Below, one piece after another: positions 1 to 8,930 of a stretch of DNA of 47,626 nucleotides. The position numbers and the translations under genes were made by a program. This DNA comes from Myxococcales bacterium UBA1203. Its GTDB lineage: Bacteria > Myxococcota > Myxococcia > Myxococcales > UBA5297. Each line of letters starts with the position of its first letter. Position 1 is the first letter of the stretch. The stretch is from contig DBXV01000008.1 in the NCBI GenBank assembly GCA_002309695.1, positions 1 through 47,626 of the forward strand, in the 5' to 3' direction. A model generated the notes under the pieces. That model saw only the letters and a list, made by a program, of their open reading frames with translations, made no database searches and was not told the DNA's origin.

Positions 1-591
<591 letters not shown>

Positions 592-611
592 GCCCCAGAG
601 GTCATCAGAAA

Positions 612-953
612 ATGGAACTGGAGCCGTTCATCATCGAGGTCAGCGAGAAGGAAATCCGCGCCGAGCGCGAGAAGGCCCGCGCCCTGAGGAAGACGCAGTG
701 GTGGCACACCAAAATCTCGCGGGGCATCTGCCACTACTGCGGGCGCAAATTTCCGCCTGACGAACTGACGATGGATCACATCGTGCCCGTGATTCGCGGC
801 GGGAAGAGCACGCGGGGGAACTGCGTGGCGGCCTGCAAGGACTGCAACAGCCGCAAGAAGTACATGCTGCCCATCGAGTGGCAGGAATACCTGGAGCGGC
901 TGTCAGCGGATGGCGGGAACGAGGGGAAAGCTGAGCAGGAGGACGGTCAGTAA
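612..953 (+). CDS. small HNH endonuclease-family protein
   Basis: A 113-residue protein with a compact HNH/McrA-type fold. A CHYC pair and a CKDC pair (treble-clef zinc knuckles) flank the core TMDHIVPVIRGGKST, followed by an NC and an SRKK segment, the usual arrangement of the HNH metal-binding and catalytic residues. I chose ATG 612 because it gives a normal-length protein; the frame stays open further upstream but overlaps uvrB. It lies directly after uvrB on the same strand and is convergent with the SurA-like gene 43 bases away. Such short stand-alone HNH proteins are common in GC-rich Gram-negative genomes and their substrates are mostly unknown, so a repair or restriction role would be a guess. 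Confidence 0.85.
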   Translation: MELEPFIIEVSEKEIRAEREKARALRKTQWWHTKISRGICHYCGRKFPPDELTMDHIVPVIRGGKSTRGNCVAACKDCNSRKKYMLPIEWQEYLERLSADGGNEGKAEQEDGQ

Positions 954-996
954 AGCGATGCGTCCCGTCCGATGGGCGCTGAGCAGCGTCGGACGG

Positions 997-1851
997 CTAC
1001 TCCTTCGCGCCGGCATCCGGAGCGTCGTTCTGCGCGGGAATTTCGATGCGCACCATGGCGGGGGGCGCGTGACGCTCCGTGGGAAGCATCGACTCATCGA
1101 AGTCTGCGAAGGGCGGCAGAATCCTGATTTCCGCCCGCTCTTTCAGGTCGGTGAAAAACTGCGCGGAGAGCTCCTTCACCTTGTCCCGCGTCAGCATGGC
1201 GGTGATGGCGCCGCGCACTTCCTCAAAGGGGCGGTTTCCAAAGTTCTGCGGGTTGGCGTCGTAGTAATCACGGGCGTCGGCCTCTGAAATTCGGGCGCCC
1301 ATGCTGATTTTGTCGGCCAGGAACTGCGTCACCTTGAGGTCCCGCTCCAGGATGGTCATCACCCGCTGAGCGCTGATCTCATGAGCCTGGAGAAAATCCT
1401 GAAAGGCCGCCTCGCCGCCGATTTGCCGGACAAATTCCTCGTAGGCCTCCAGCTGGGATTCGGCCGTCATGCGGACGGTCTGCAGCCGGTTGGCCTCCTG
1501 CTCGCCCAGCCGCTGATTGATGATGTGCCCCAGCATCTCTTTCAGAACGTCCTGGCCAAGATCGGGAACCACCGCGGCGCGCACGCCTCCCTGACGAATC
1601 AGCGTCACCCGCGCTTCCAGGTCCAGCTCGGAGAAAAGAATCGGGGTCTGATCGATGACCGCCACCACCTTTTCAAAGGCCATGGCGGGCAGCTGCCGGG
1701 CCTGTCCGCTGCCGGCGGTCCGCGCATCAGGCGCCGTCTGCGAGGATGCCTGAGAATTTTTCGTCCCGTCACCGGCGGGGGGCTCAGCGCGGGACACGGA
1801 CGGCAGCAGGGGCAGAACAGCAGCCAACAGCGCGGGCAGGATTTTCGTCAT
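997..1851 (-). CDS. SurA-like periplasmic chaperone (SurA_N domain, no obvious rotamase domain)
   Basis: A 284-residue predicted periplasmic protein. It begins with a signal peptide (MTKILPALLAAVLPLLPSVS then RAE), followed by a low-complexity Ser/Gly/Ala stretch to about residue 55. A SurA N-terminal-like region follows (VVAVIDQTPILFSELDLEARV, then a helical segment with INQRLGEQEA), ending with a helical swap-like segment containing DYYDANPQNFG and FEEVRGAI. SurA proteins escort outer-membrane proteins to the BAM complex. The usual parvulin rotamase domains are not visible between these parts, so this may be a chaperone-only version. Start 1851 is chosen for the signal peptide; the longer open frame covers unrelated sequence. 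It is divergent from the RHH-like gene at 2047. Confidence 0.75.
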   Translation of the reverse strand: MTKILPALLAAVLPLLPSVSRAEPPAGDGTKNSQASSQTAPDARTAGSGQARQLPAMAFEKVVAVIDQTPILFSELDLEARVTLIRQGGVRAAVVPDLGQDVLKEMLGHIINQRLGEQEANRLQTVRMTAESQLEAYEEFVRQIGGEAAFQDFLQAHEISAQRVMTILERDLKVTQFLADKISMGARISEADARDYYDANPQNFGNRPFEEVRGAITAMLTRDKVKELSAQFFTDLKERAEIRILPPFADFDESMLPTERHAPPAMVRIEIPAQNDAPDAGAKE

Positions 1852-2046
1852 GGCGCCGCCCCTAAGCCGCCGCGTTCTGCGGGCGTCAAGGCAGGGAGCC
1901 ATCCCTCCCAGATGAGAACTTTCGGACGGCCCTCGCCTTGACGAGGTGAATGTCCGCAGACAGTCTCCCGCGTTTTTTTCAGACGGCGCCGGCATCCTGC
2001 TGCTGACCCAATCTCGCATCATCCGCATCGAGGGAGACCCAAGGAC
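1852..2046. other. intergenic region between divergent genes
   Basis: This stretch separates the divergent SurA-like gene (minus) from the RHH-like gene (plus), so both promoters probably lie here. A GAGGGAGACC segment just before ATG 2047 is a plausible ribosome-binding site. I see no convincing paired -35/-10 hexamers. Confidence 0.4.
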
Positions 2047-2565
2047 ATGGAAAAGTTTGAAGTCGATTTGGACACCGAAAGCATCTGGTTTGACGAGGCG
2101 TGGCGGACCCGGGAGGACCTGGCCAAGGACATCAAGGCCAAGCTGGAGGCCGGCGACTACCAGATCTCTCAGCCCAGCCAGGCCATTGAGCTGCTGAACC
2201 AGTCGCTCAGCCAGATGCAGGTTCTGTCTCTGCGCATCCCGGGCGATATGGCGGAGGCATTGGAAGCCGTCCGGCAGGAGACCGGCCGCACGCCGGGTTC
2301 CATTATTCGTCAGCTCATCGAGAACTGGCTGAATCCGGAGGACGAAGAGGCCGAGGCAGCGGATGCTCCTGCGGAGGAGGCCATCCCCGAGGCGGAAGCT
2401 GAGAATGCAGACATTCAGGAAGCAGAAGCTGAGGAATCCGCGGAAGCGCAGGAAGCTGCGGAAGAGACGCCGGCTGCTGAGGAAGGCGAGCTTCCCGAAG
2501 ACGCTTCCAAAGAGGACGCGCCCGCGGGGCTGTTCGGCGGCACAGGCAAAAAGAAAAAAAGGTGA
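2047..2565 (+). CDS. ribbon-helix-helix-like protein with a long acidic C-terminal tail
   Basis: A 172-residue protein of unknown function. Residues about 1-40 are mixed charged. Residues about 58-98 (LSLRIPGDMAEALEAVRQ, then TGRTPGSIIRQLIENWL) read as a strand followed by two helices with a turn, the layout of a CopG/MetJ-type ribbon-helix-helix DNA-binding fold. The last 75 residues are almost entirely Glu, Ala, Asp and Pro, ending in GLFGGTGKKKKR. An acidic tail of this kind could tune DNA binding or contact basic proteins; that is inference. It lies upstream of prfB on the same strand, about 155 bases apart, with a strong hairpin between them. The RHH assignment rests on pattern only. Confidence 0.6.
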   Translation: MEKFEVDLDTESIWFDEAWRTREDLAKDIKAKLEAGDYQISQPSQAIELLNQSLSQMQVLSLRIPGDMAEALEAVRQETGRTPGSIIRQLIENWLNPEDEEAEAADAPAEEAIPEAEAENADIQEAEAEESAEAQEAAEETPAAEEGELPEDASKEDAPAGLFGGTGKKKKR

Positions 2566-2605
2566 GAGACAGCCCACGTCTCTTCTGACAAGTGGCTGAG
2601 CAAAG

Positions 2606-2638
2606 GCGCCTCCTTCCCAGGTATCGGGAAGGGGGCGC
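2606..2638 (+). terminator. GC-rich hairpin between the RHH-like gene and prfB
   Basis: An inverted repeat with 13-base arms (2606-2618 and 2626-2638, one G-T wobble, 7-base loop) lies 40 bases after the upstream stop. Only a short T run follows (GCGATTTTC). It may be a weak terminator or a structured leader of prfB. Confidence 0.45.
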
Positions 2639-2721
2639 GCGATTTTCGGAAGCACAAAAAGCGGCGGACCGGCGGCATTCGCTGCCCCGGGGCCGCGCGG
2701 AAAAAGACGACGGAGACTCGA

Positions 2722-3838
2722 ATGGCTGACGCGAACCACGAAATGCTGGCTTCCCTGAAAGAGCGCCTGGATGCGCTCCGGGGGCATCTTTGACTTCGAG
2801 AGCAAGAAGGCGCGCATCAGCGAAATAGAGTCGCTGGCCCAGGCGCCCGACTTCTGGGACGACCCCAACAAGGCGCAGGCAATCCTCAGGGAGAAGTCCG
2901 ACTTCGAGGCCAAGCTCAGTGAATTCGGCAAAGCGCAGTCCGCCTATGACGACGCGGAGGCGATGCTGGAGCTGGCGGCCGAGGCGGGTGATGCCGAGTC
3001 TCAGGCCGAGGCCAATGCTTCGCTGGAAGCCGTGTCTGATGCCGTGAAGAAGCTGGAGCTGGCCAGGATGCTGGACGGGCCCAACGACAACGCCGGGGCC
3101 TTCATCGACATCAATGCCGGCGCCGGCGGCACCGAGTCCATGGACTGGGCGGCCATGCTCATGCGCATGTATGTCCACTACTGCGAGCGCCACGGCTGGA
3201 AGGTGGAGGTCAACGACCTGGTGGAGGGCGAAGAGGCGGGCTTCAAAAACGTCTCGCTGCAAATCGACGGTCCCCAGGCCTACGGCTTCCTCAAGGCTGA
3301 AAACGGCGTCCATCGCCTCGTGCGCATCAGCCCCTTCGACGCCAATGCCCGCCGCCACACCAGCTTCGCCTCTGTTTACGTTTACCCGCAGGTGGACGAC
3401 AGCATCCAAATCGACATCCCGGAGAAGGACGTTGAGGTGAAGGCGATTCGCGGAACGGGCGCCGGCGGGCAGAAGGTCAACAAGACCTCCTCCACGATTC
3501 AGCTGCGGTACATCCCGATGAACTGGGTCATCACCGTTCAGAACGAGCGCAGCCAGAGCCGCAACCGGGACATCGCCTTTCAGGTGCTCCGCGCGAGGCT
3601 CTACGAGCTGGAGCGGCAGAAGCGCGACGAGGAGAAGAACAAGCTGGAGGCCCAGAAGATGGACATCGCCTTCGGCTCGCAGATTCGCTCCTACGTTCTG
3701 GCGCCCTACCAGATGATTAAGGACCACCGGACGGGGGTGGAGCGCAGCGATGTGGACAAGGTGCTGGACGGCGACCTGGACGACTACGTGACCGCGTGGC
3801 TCCTGGGCGTCCGCAATCCCAACCGGGCGGCGGACTGA
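2722..3838 (+). CDS. prfB: peptide chain release factor 2, with programmed +1 frameshift
   Basis: RF2 releases finished proteins at UGA and UAA stop codons. The coding sequence starts at ATG 2722 and reads 23 codons to an in-frame TGA at 2791-2793; reading continues one base later at GAC 2792, giving 371 residues in all. The anticodon-like tripeptide SPF (in LVRISPFDANARR) specifies UGA/UAA, and the GGQ loop (GTGAGGQKVNKTSS) is the peptidyl-tRNA hydrolysis motif. The signal at the shift (a GGGGG stretch, then CTT TGA C) matches the classic autoregulatory site: when RF2 is scarce the ribosome shifts instead of terminating. The gene's own final stop is also TGA. Length and motifs are normal for the family. 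Annotating from ATG 2771 would be wrong, because it lies in the other frame before the shift. Confidence 0.97.
2780..2794 (+). promoter_or_regulatory. prfB programmed +1 frameshift site
   Basis: A Shine-Dalgarno-like run of five G (2780-2784) sits just upstream of CTT TGA C (2788-2794). The in-frame UGA after Leu codon CUU is the known RF2 autoregulation element; the downstream frame begins with GAC TTC GAG. Confidence 0.95.
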
Positions 3839-3944
3839 CTTCAGCGGATTGTTTTTCAGGCAGAGAACAGCGGGAGGCCGGCGCGGACAGGCGCTGCTCC
3901 CCATTCACCGGGAGTCCAAAACGGACCTCGCAAGGAGGAACCCC

Positions 3945-4409
3945 ATGAAGAAGACATCTTCCGCCGCGCTTTTGACATTGGCCGCGATGACGCTTGCCGC
4001 CGCAGGCTGCCATTCCACCGGCTATTCCCGCGTCAGCGACGGCGCCCGCTCTGTGGTCGCGGTCGAGGACATTCCTGACCGGTGCGCGGAGATGGAGGGC
4101 GATGCCCGCAAGAGGAGCTGCGAGGAGGCGCGCCTCGAAGGAAAGCGCTTCGTGAGCAGCCTGGAAGCGCTCCAGCAGATTTGCCTTGAAGGAAATCCGC
4201 TGGGGAACGGCATCACCAGCCGCTGCACCGTCCGGGCTGCCGTCGAGGATGTGAACCTGCGCGGCGTCCGCGTGAAAATTCGCGAGAGCACGCCGGAGAG
4301 CGGCTTCAAGGTCATGGACGACTACTGGTTCACCAATGACGCCATGGTTGACGTCTATCTGTATTCGCTGGGCTTCAGGAAGGACTCGGAGAACCAGAAG
4401 AAGAAGTAG
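3945..4409 (+). CDS. predicted lipoprotein of unknown function
   Basis: A 154-residue protein. Start ATG 3945 is preceded by a strong ribosome-binding site (AAGGAGG, 3932-3938), while the open frame upstream lacks one. The N-terminus MKKTSSAALLTLAAMTLAAAGC is a lipoprotein signal with lipobox AAGC, so the mature protein should be lipid-anchored at Cys22. The mature part contains four further Cys residues in a regular pattern and a segment with VNLRGVRVKIRESTP that looks like a beta-sandwich, ending in a Lys-rich tail. I do not recognise a named family. It is followed by a strong bidirectional terminator and is convergent with lptD. Confidence 0.8.
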   Translation: MKKTSSAALLTLAAMTLAAAGCHSTGYSRVSDGARSVVAVEDIPDRCAEMEGDARKRSCEEARLEGKRFVSSLEALQQICLEGNPLGNGITSRCTVRAAVEDVNLRGVRVKIRESTPESGFKVMDDYWFTNDAMVDVYLYSLGFRKDSENQKKK

Positions 4410-4451
4410 GCCGCCGCGCGGAAAGTTCGGGACAGCAAAGTCCAGACAACG

Positions 4452-4492
4452 AAAAGCGCCTTCGCCCGATGAATGGGTGAAGGCGCTTTTTT
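4452..4492. terminator. bidirectional rho-independent terminator
   Basis: Near-perfect inverted repeat (AAAAGCGCCTTC ... GAAGGCGCTTTT) with T-rich ends on both strands, between the converging lipoprotein gene (plus) and lptD (minus). It can serve both. Confidence 0.9.
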
Positions 4493-4511
4493 GATGCGGT
4501 CTGCTGCCGGG

Positions 4512-7193
4512 TCAGTTGCCGAACGAACCCAGATTTTTCAGCGTCAGCAGAAACTTGGCGCTCCAGCGCTCGGTGACAGGCGCCCAGTCCGCGCCCAAGT
4601 CCAGACTCCAGCAGTTGCACTTCCCTTTCAGGCGAATGGCCGCGGTGTGGAGAAGAATCCGGTCTTCTTTGTCCGCGGCGCCGGGATCGATGCGGATGCT
4701 GTAGCTGACGGCCACCATGGGCACGATGGTGATGCCCACGCCCAGGTTGATTTGCTGGAACAGCGAGTCGGCCTGCGGATCGGCGGCCGCGCCGATGAGG
4801 TCATCCAGACCCTGGCGCATGAGGCTCGTGCCGCTGCCGCGCAGAAGGTCGTAGGACGCGGACAGAAAGTCGCCTCTGGGGTCCGACAGCCGGAGTTTGC
4901 CCTGGACCAGAGAGAACTTTTTCAGCTCCGGGTCGAATCGTGCCCCGACAGAGGCGGCGACCCAGCGAAAGCCGGTGGACAGCTCGCCGAAGGTCTCGCC
5001 CATCTGCATCGACGTGAAATCGAAACCCTGCCCGAGCGTCAGAGCCAGCGGCGTGTCGCCGTTGGGCCGCGCCAGCCGCGTTCTGACAGAGACGATTCCC
5101 TGAAGAAGCCTCGGCGCTGCCGCCCGGTTGGAAGTGTCCATCTCATCCAGAGGAACGACGATGGCGTCCAGCGCCTCCAGAGATTCCTCGGCCGAAAGCT
5201 CATCGTCGCCGCGCGTCCCAAATTCTCGGGTGGATGCGCGCAGTCGGACGCTGGGCGTGATGCTGTGCCGCAGGGCGGAATTTCCCTGACCGAAGACGCG
5301 GGAAATCTCCGTGAAGAAGCCGAGATCAGCCCAAGCGCGTCCCCAGACATCGGTGAAGGACTGGCCATGGTCCGCCAGCACAGGCGTCCATGCGCTGAAA
5401 TCGCCGCGGGCACCGAGGTTCAGCTCTCCGCGAATGGGGCCGACGCGCAGAAATGGCAGATGGACGCGGGGCGAAAGGTCGATGCGGGTCAGTGCAAAGA
5501 AATCGGCAGCCGTCTGCATCCGCGCCGAGGCCATGAGCCTGTCCTGACTGAGAGAACCGCCCAGCGCCACAGGCCTCATATGGCTGACAGAGAGTTCGCC
5601 GCCGAGGCGAAGAGGCCCCGCGAGCGTGAGGGTCGGCATCTGGGCCAGAAAGAAGCCGGGACGCTGGTAGGGCGAGGGTGAGTCCTTGCCAAAAAGGCTG
5701 GCCTCGTCGGGAAAGAAGCCGCTCCTGGCCGTGGCCAGGTCCTGAAACCAGATGGTCCCCAGCGTGAGTTCAAAGTTGTCGCGCTGCCAGAACGTGCGGG
5801 CCGATGAGGTCAGGTAAGTGGTCGCTCCGGCCAGCAGATTGTCGGAGATGTCCGAGAGGTATCGGGCATCGCTGACGCCCGCGGCGTCCGCGAAGATGCC
5901 CAGACCGTTGTCGAACCTCGTCCTGTGCCGGAAGACCAGCTCGCCCCGAAAGCCGCGGCGCTCCCGCCCCTCGTCCAGGGTGTCGAAACCGCGGTCGATG
6001 ATGCCGGAGAGCTTGAGCTTGCCCCGGGTGGAAATGTGCGGGGCATAGCGGAACTCAACGGAGCCGCGAGGCCCCCAGGCGCTCTCGCGCTGCGTCTTCT
6101 GACTGGAGAGGGCGAGGAACGGCTTGGTCAGAAAGCCCGGCGTGAACGTCAGGTCGTAGCTGCGGCCAAGAGTCAGAAAAAAGGGCAGGTCCACGCCAAA
6201 GCCGCCGCTGGAGGAGAACTGGATGTTGGGGAAGAGAAATCCGGTCTTCCGGGGCGACAGCGGGACGTAAAGCACGGGGAAGCCCAGGACAGGGACATCC
6301 CGGATGCGGAAGGTCGGCCACCACAGCAGAGCGCCTTCACCGGGCTCGATTTCGGCGGACGAGGCGCCCAGAGACCAGTCCGGCTTGTCCTGCCCGGGGC
6401 ACGCGCACGACGTCAGGCGCAGGTCCTTGGCTTTGAACGAGTTTTTGCCCCGCTCGATGGTTCCCGCCTGGACCGCCAGCGCGTTGCTGCCGCTGTTCGC
6501 CATGTCGCTGCTGGTGCATCCTGCCAGCGCGTCAGCGCTCTTCCACGCGGCCTTCTCTGCCTCGCTGTCCTCAGGGCGCGGCGGCGGAGACGCGGGCGTC
6601 TCTTCCGCTGTTTCTTCCGGCGCAGGCTCCGTTCCTTCTGTTCCTGTCTGCCCGGCATCCGGGGAATCAGCGTTTCCGCCCGCATCGTCAGGCTGCTTTT
6701 TCGCCGTTCCGTTCGCCGCTGCGTTCTCGTCCGTTTTTTTGTTCTGCCCGACGGGCGTGCCGGACTTGTCTGACGGAGCGGCTGTTTCACTGCTTTCGGC
6801 CGTCTGGCGGCTGGCTGCCGCGCGCTCGATGTCCTCCGCGGTGACGGGCTTTTCCTTCTGGAACAGGCGGGCGGAATCGACCTGGAGTGTCTCCGGCTGC
6901 CCCAGCGTCATGGAGGCCGATTCGCCGGTCAGCACCAGATTGCCGTCCACCAGAACCAGATCTCCCTGAGCGCGGACTGTCTGGCTGCTGAGGCTGTAGT
7001 CGATGCGGTCTGCCCGAATCCAAATGCCGCCCGTGGTCAGGACAGCGCCGCCTTCGGCCGAAGCCGTGTCCCCGCTCTGAGAAAATTCGGCGCGGTCTGC
7101 CCGCAGGGTTGTTTCCTCGCCGGCCTGAGCGACCTGCGGAGACGGCAATCCCGCCGACAGAAACAGCGCAGCCATGAGCGGAAGAGAGAGCAT
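4512..7193 (-). CDS. lptD: LPS-assembly outer-membrane protein LptD
   Basis: LptD forms, with LptE, the outer-membrane translocon that inserts lipopolysaccharide into the outer leaflet. The 893-residue protein has a signal peptide, then an OstA/LptA-like beta-jellyroll (about residues 25-115, with repeated LRADRAEF and IRADRIDY segments). A low-complexity insert rich in Glu, Ala, Pro, Ser and Thr follows (about 120-225), then a large C-terminal beta-barrel with the conserved FLFPNIQFSSSGGFGVDLP block. Cys residues occur before the barrel (LAGC and SCAC) and near the end (KCNCW), compatible with the inter-domain disulfides known in LptD. Start ATG 7193 has no strong ribosome-binding site. The insert is unusual. 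No lptE is visible nearby. Confidence 0.93.
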   Translation of the reverse strand: MLSLPLMAALFLSAGLPSPQVAQAGEETTLRADRAEFSQSGDTASAEGGAVLTTGGIWIRADRIDYSLSSQTVRAQGDLVLVDGNLVLTGESASMTLGQPETLQVDSARLFQKEKPVTAEDIERAAASRQTAESSETAAPSDKSGTPVGQNKKTDENAAANGTAKKQPDDAGGNADSPDAGQTGTEGTEPAPEETAEETPASPPPRPEDSEAEKAAWKSADALAGCTSSDMANSGSNALAVQAGTIERGKNSFKAKDLRLTSCACPGQDKPDWSLGASSAEIEPGEGALLWWPTFRIRDVPVLGFPVLYVPLSPRKTGFLFPNIQFSSSGGFGVDLPFFLTLGRSYDLTFTPGFLTKPFLALSSQKTQRESAWGPRGSVEFRYAPHISTRGKLKLSGIIDRGFDTLDEGRERRGFRGELVFRHRTRFDNGLGIFADAAGVSDARYLSDISDNLLAGATTYLTSSARTFWQRDNFELTLGTIWFQDLATARSGFFPDEASLFGKDSPSPYQRPGFFLAQMPTLTLAGPLRLGGELSVSHMRPVALGGSLSQDRLMASARMQTAADFFALTRIDLSPRVHLPFLRVGPIRGELNLGARGDFSAWTPVLADHGQSFTDVWGRAWADLGFFTEISRVFGQGNSALRHSITPSVRLRASTREFGTRGDDELSAEESLEALDAIVVPLDEMDTSNRAAAPRLLQGIVSVRTRLARPNGDTPLALTLGQGFDFTSMQMGETFGELSTGFRWVAASVGARFDPELKKFSLVQGKLRLSDPRGDFLSASYDLLRGSGTSLMRQGLDDLIGAAADPQADSLFQQINLGVGITIVPMVAVSYSIRIDPGAADKEDRILLHTAAIRLKGKCNCWSLDLGADWAPVTERWSAKFLLTLKNLGSFGN

Positions 7194-7551
7194 GCGGGAG
7201 TCAAAAATCGGGAAGCGGTGGAATGCGGCCTGCGCGCGAAACGCCGGCGGTTTGAGCTCTGACGAGAGATTGCGGGCGATGGAAGCCGATGGGCAGGCGG
7301 CGTTTGTGAATGAGGGTCAGGGCTGAATCAGCCGCGCCATGCCCGGCTGCCATCCGGAGGCGCGTTTTGTGGCTCGCCCTGCCGCCGTCCAGAGAATTTC
7401 CGTCTCCAAAGGTCCGCCTCATTTCCGACGCGTTCGTCCGGGAAGACAGGCGTTCTGAGGCGTCCAAAAAAGCGCGAGCCGTCGCGGAAAGCTCCGCGGC
7501 GGCTCGTGTTGTGTCCGGCAATTCCTTTTCGGATGGGCCGGGAAGGCGGCG
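7194..7551. other. gene-free region upstream of lptD
   Basis: About 360 bases between lptD and the FHA gene, both on the minus strand. It holds the FHA gene terminator (7466-7506) and presumably the lptD promoter. A 106-codon minus-strand frame here is rejected as coding because it overlaps the terminator and has low-complexity content. Confidence 0.5.
7466..7506 (-). terminator. rho-independent terminator of the FHA gene
   Basis: Inverted repeat with 14-base arms (CGAGCCGTCGCGGA and TCCGCGGCGGCTCG, one wobble), followed on the minus strand by CGC and a run of six T. It lies 45 bases past the FHA gene stop. Confidence 0.9.
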
Positions 7552-8694
7552 TCAGCGAATCGCGAAAGTCACCTTCTCGGAGCAGACGAAGAACTCGTCA
7601 CCATCCTCGATCTGCTGCTTCTTGATGCGCTGCTTCTTGTACCAGGTGCCGTTGGACGACCCCAGGTCCTCGATGAAGAAGGCGCCGTTTTCGTGGGTGA
7701 TGACGGCATGCTCGCGGCTGACCTTGCCGCTGTTAATCACCATGTCGCAGTGCTTGCCGCGGCCGATGATGTAGCGGGCCTTCTCGATGGGCTCCAGGTC
7801 GCCGTCCTGATTGACCATGTAGAGCTTGAGAGACGTGGACGGACGCGGCTTCAGGCCGGCGCGGCGGGACTTGGGCTCAGGAGGCGGCTCGTCGTCGATC
7901 GCCGGTTCCTCTTCCTGAACGTCAGCGGGCTCTTCTTCCTTGCCGCCCTTGATCAGGCGCTCCAGCTCCGCAGCGGTCTCAAGCACGCGCTCGGCGACGG
8001 CCTTCCTGTCGTCGGCTTCCGGCTGAGGATTGTTGTCCTCCTCCGGCTCTTCATCCGGCTCGGAATGCCTGACGGACATGCGGCTGCGGCGCGGCGGAGG
8101 CGGAGGCAGCGAGGACCGGCGCGGCGGCGGCAGCGAGGAACGGCGCGGCGGCGGAGGCGGCGGGGAATCTTCCTTGAGGAAATCGTCTTCCTCGTCCTCG
8201 GAAGGAAGCACCTCGTCGTCCTGCTTCGCGGCGCGGCGGGGCTCTTCCGGCTCCTCTTCTTCATCGTCGTGCTGAGCGGCGGGCTTCTCTTCAGCGGGAG
8301 AGTCAGCCTCGAACTGCTCCTCGAACTGCTCCTCAAAGGCGGCCTCTTCGCTCGAAGGCTGCGGCGGAAGAGGTGTCTTGTCCTCTTCCTGCGGCAGTTC
8401 TTCACTCTTGTGCGCATCCTTCTGAGGAGGCGGCGGGGGAATCGGCGTGTCGGACACCTCGCCGGGCCTGGGCGTGATGGTCGGCATCTGAGGAACGCCG
8501 GAAGGAATCTGGACGGCCGCGACCGTCGCCGTCGGCGTCAGATAGCCGTTGAGGCGGGCGAACATGAACAGGGCCTGATTGATGAGCCCCTCGCGGTCAG
8601 AGCCCATGTCAGAGGCCATCACTTCGTAGGCTTCCCAGATCGCGTCGGCGATGGGGAGCTCATGTGTGGTCTTGGCTGATTTCGGAGTTTTCAT
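7552..8694 (-). CDS. FHA-domain protein with Pro/Glu-rich linker and RRSS repeats
   Basis: A 380-residue cytoplasmic protein. Residues about 10-52 form a small helical N-terminal domain (WEAYEVMASDMGSDREGLIN then ALFMFARLNGYL) resembling a ribbon-helix-helix-like module. Residues about 60-285 are a disordered linker, very rich in Pro, Glu and Asp, containing two RRSSLPPP copies and a related RRSRMS. The C-terminus (about 289-380) is an FHA phosphopeptide-binding domain with the signature GRGKHCDMVI, SREHAVI (326-332) and GSSNGT. FHA domains bind phosphothreonine and in these bacteria often act with Ser/Thr kinases. The arginine-flanked Ser residues look like kinase sites, so phosphorylation-controlled binding is plausible. 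A strong terminator follows the gene. Confidence 0.9.
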   Translation of the reverse strand: MKTPKSAKTTHELPIADAIWEAYEVMASDMGSDREGLINQALFMFARLNGYLTPTATVAAVQIPSGVPQMPTITPRPGEVSDTPIPPPPPQKDAHKSEELPQEEDKTPLPPQPSSEEAAFEEQFEEQFEADSPAEEKPAAQHDDEEEEPEEPRRAAKQDDEVLPSEDEEDDFLKEDSPPPPPPRRSSLPPPRRSSLPPPPPRRSRMSVRHSEPDEEPEEDNNPQPEADDRKAVAERVLETAAELERLIKGGKEEEPADVQEEEPAIDDEPPPEPKSRRAGLKPRPSTSLKLYMVNQDGDLEPIEKARYIIGRGKHCDMVINSGKVSREHAVITHENGAFFIEDLGSSNGTWYKKQRIKKQQIEDGDEFFVCSEKVTFAIR

Positions 8695-8715
8695 CCTGTG
8701 AAGCCTCGAATGAGA

Positions 8716-8734
8716 ACGGCCCCATAAGGGCCGT
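8716..8734 (-). other. short hairpin in the FHA gene leader
   Basis: Perfect 7-base inverted repeat (ACGGCCC and GGGCCGT, 5-base loop) some 20 bases upstream of the FHA start codon, without a T run. It may affect translation; nothing more can be said. Confidence 0.3.
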
Positions 8735-8930
8735 GGTTGGTGGATTCCTTGTTGTGTCCCTGCCAGACGACTGGCCGGGATGCTCCGGACAGATCCTCGC
8801 CTGAGGCGGGTTTTTCGTCGGACACCGCCGGCAAAGGGCGGCGGTTTCTTCCATGGCCGGGGCCTCGGTGTCGAAACTTTTTTCCGCCTGTTTCCAAAAA
8901 CTCCGGACCCGTTTTTTCCCTCTGTGCCGG

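Noticed and set aside
2771..3838. prfB beginning at ATG 2771
   Set aside because: That ATG lies in the post-shift frame upstream of the shift site. The true start is 2722 with the programmed frameshift.
7201..7521. 106-codon minus-strand frame between lptD and the FHA gene
   Set aside because: It overlaps the FHA terminator, has no ribosome-binding site and reads as low-information sequence.
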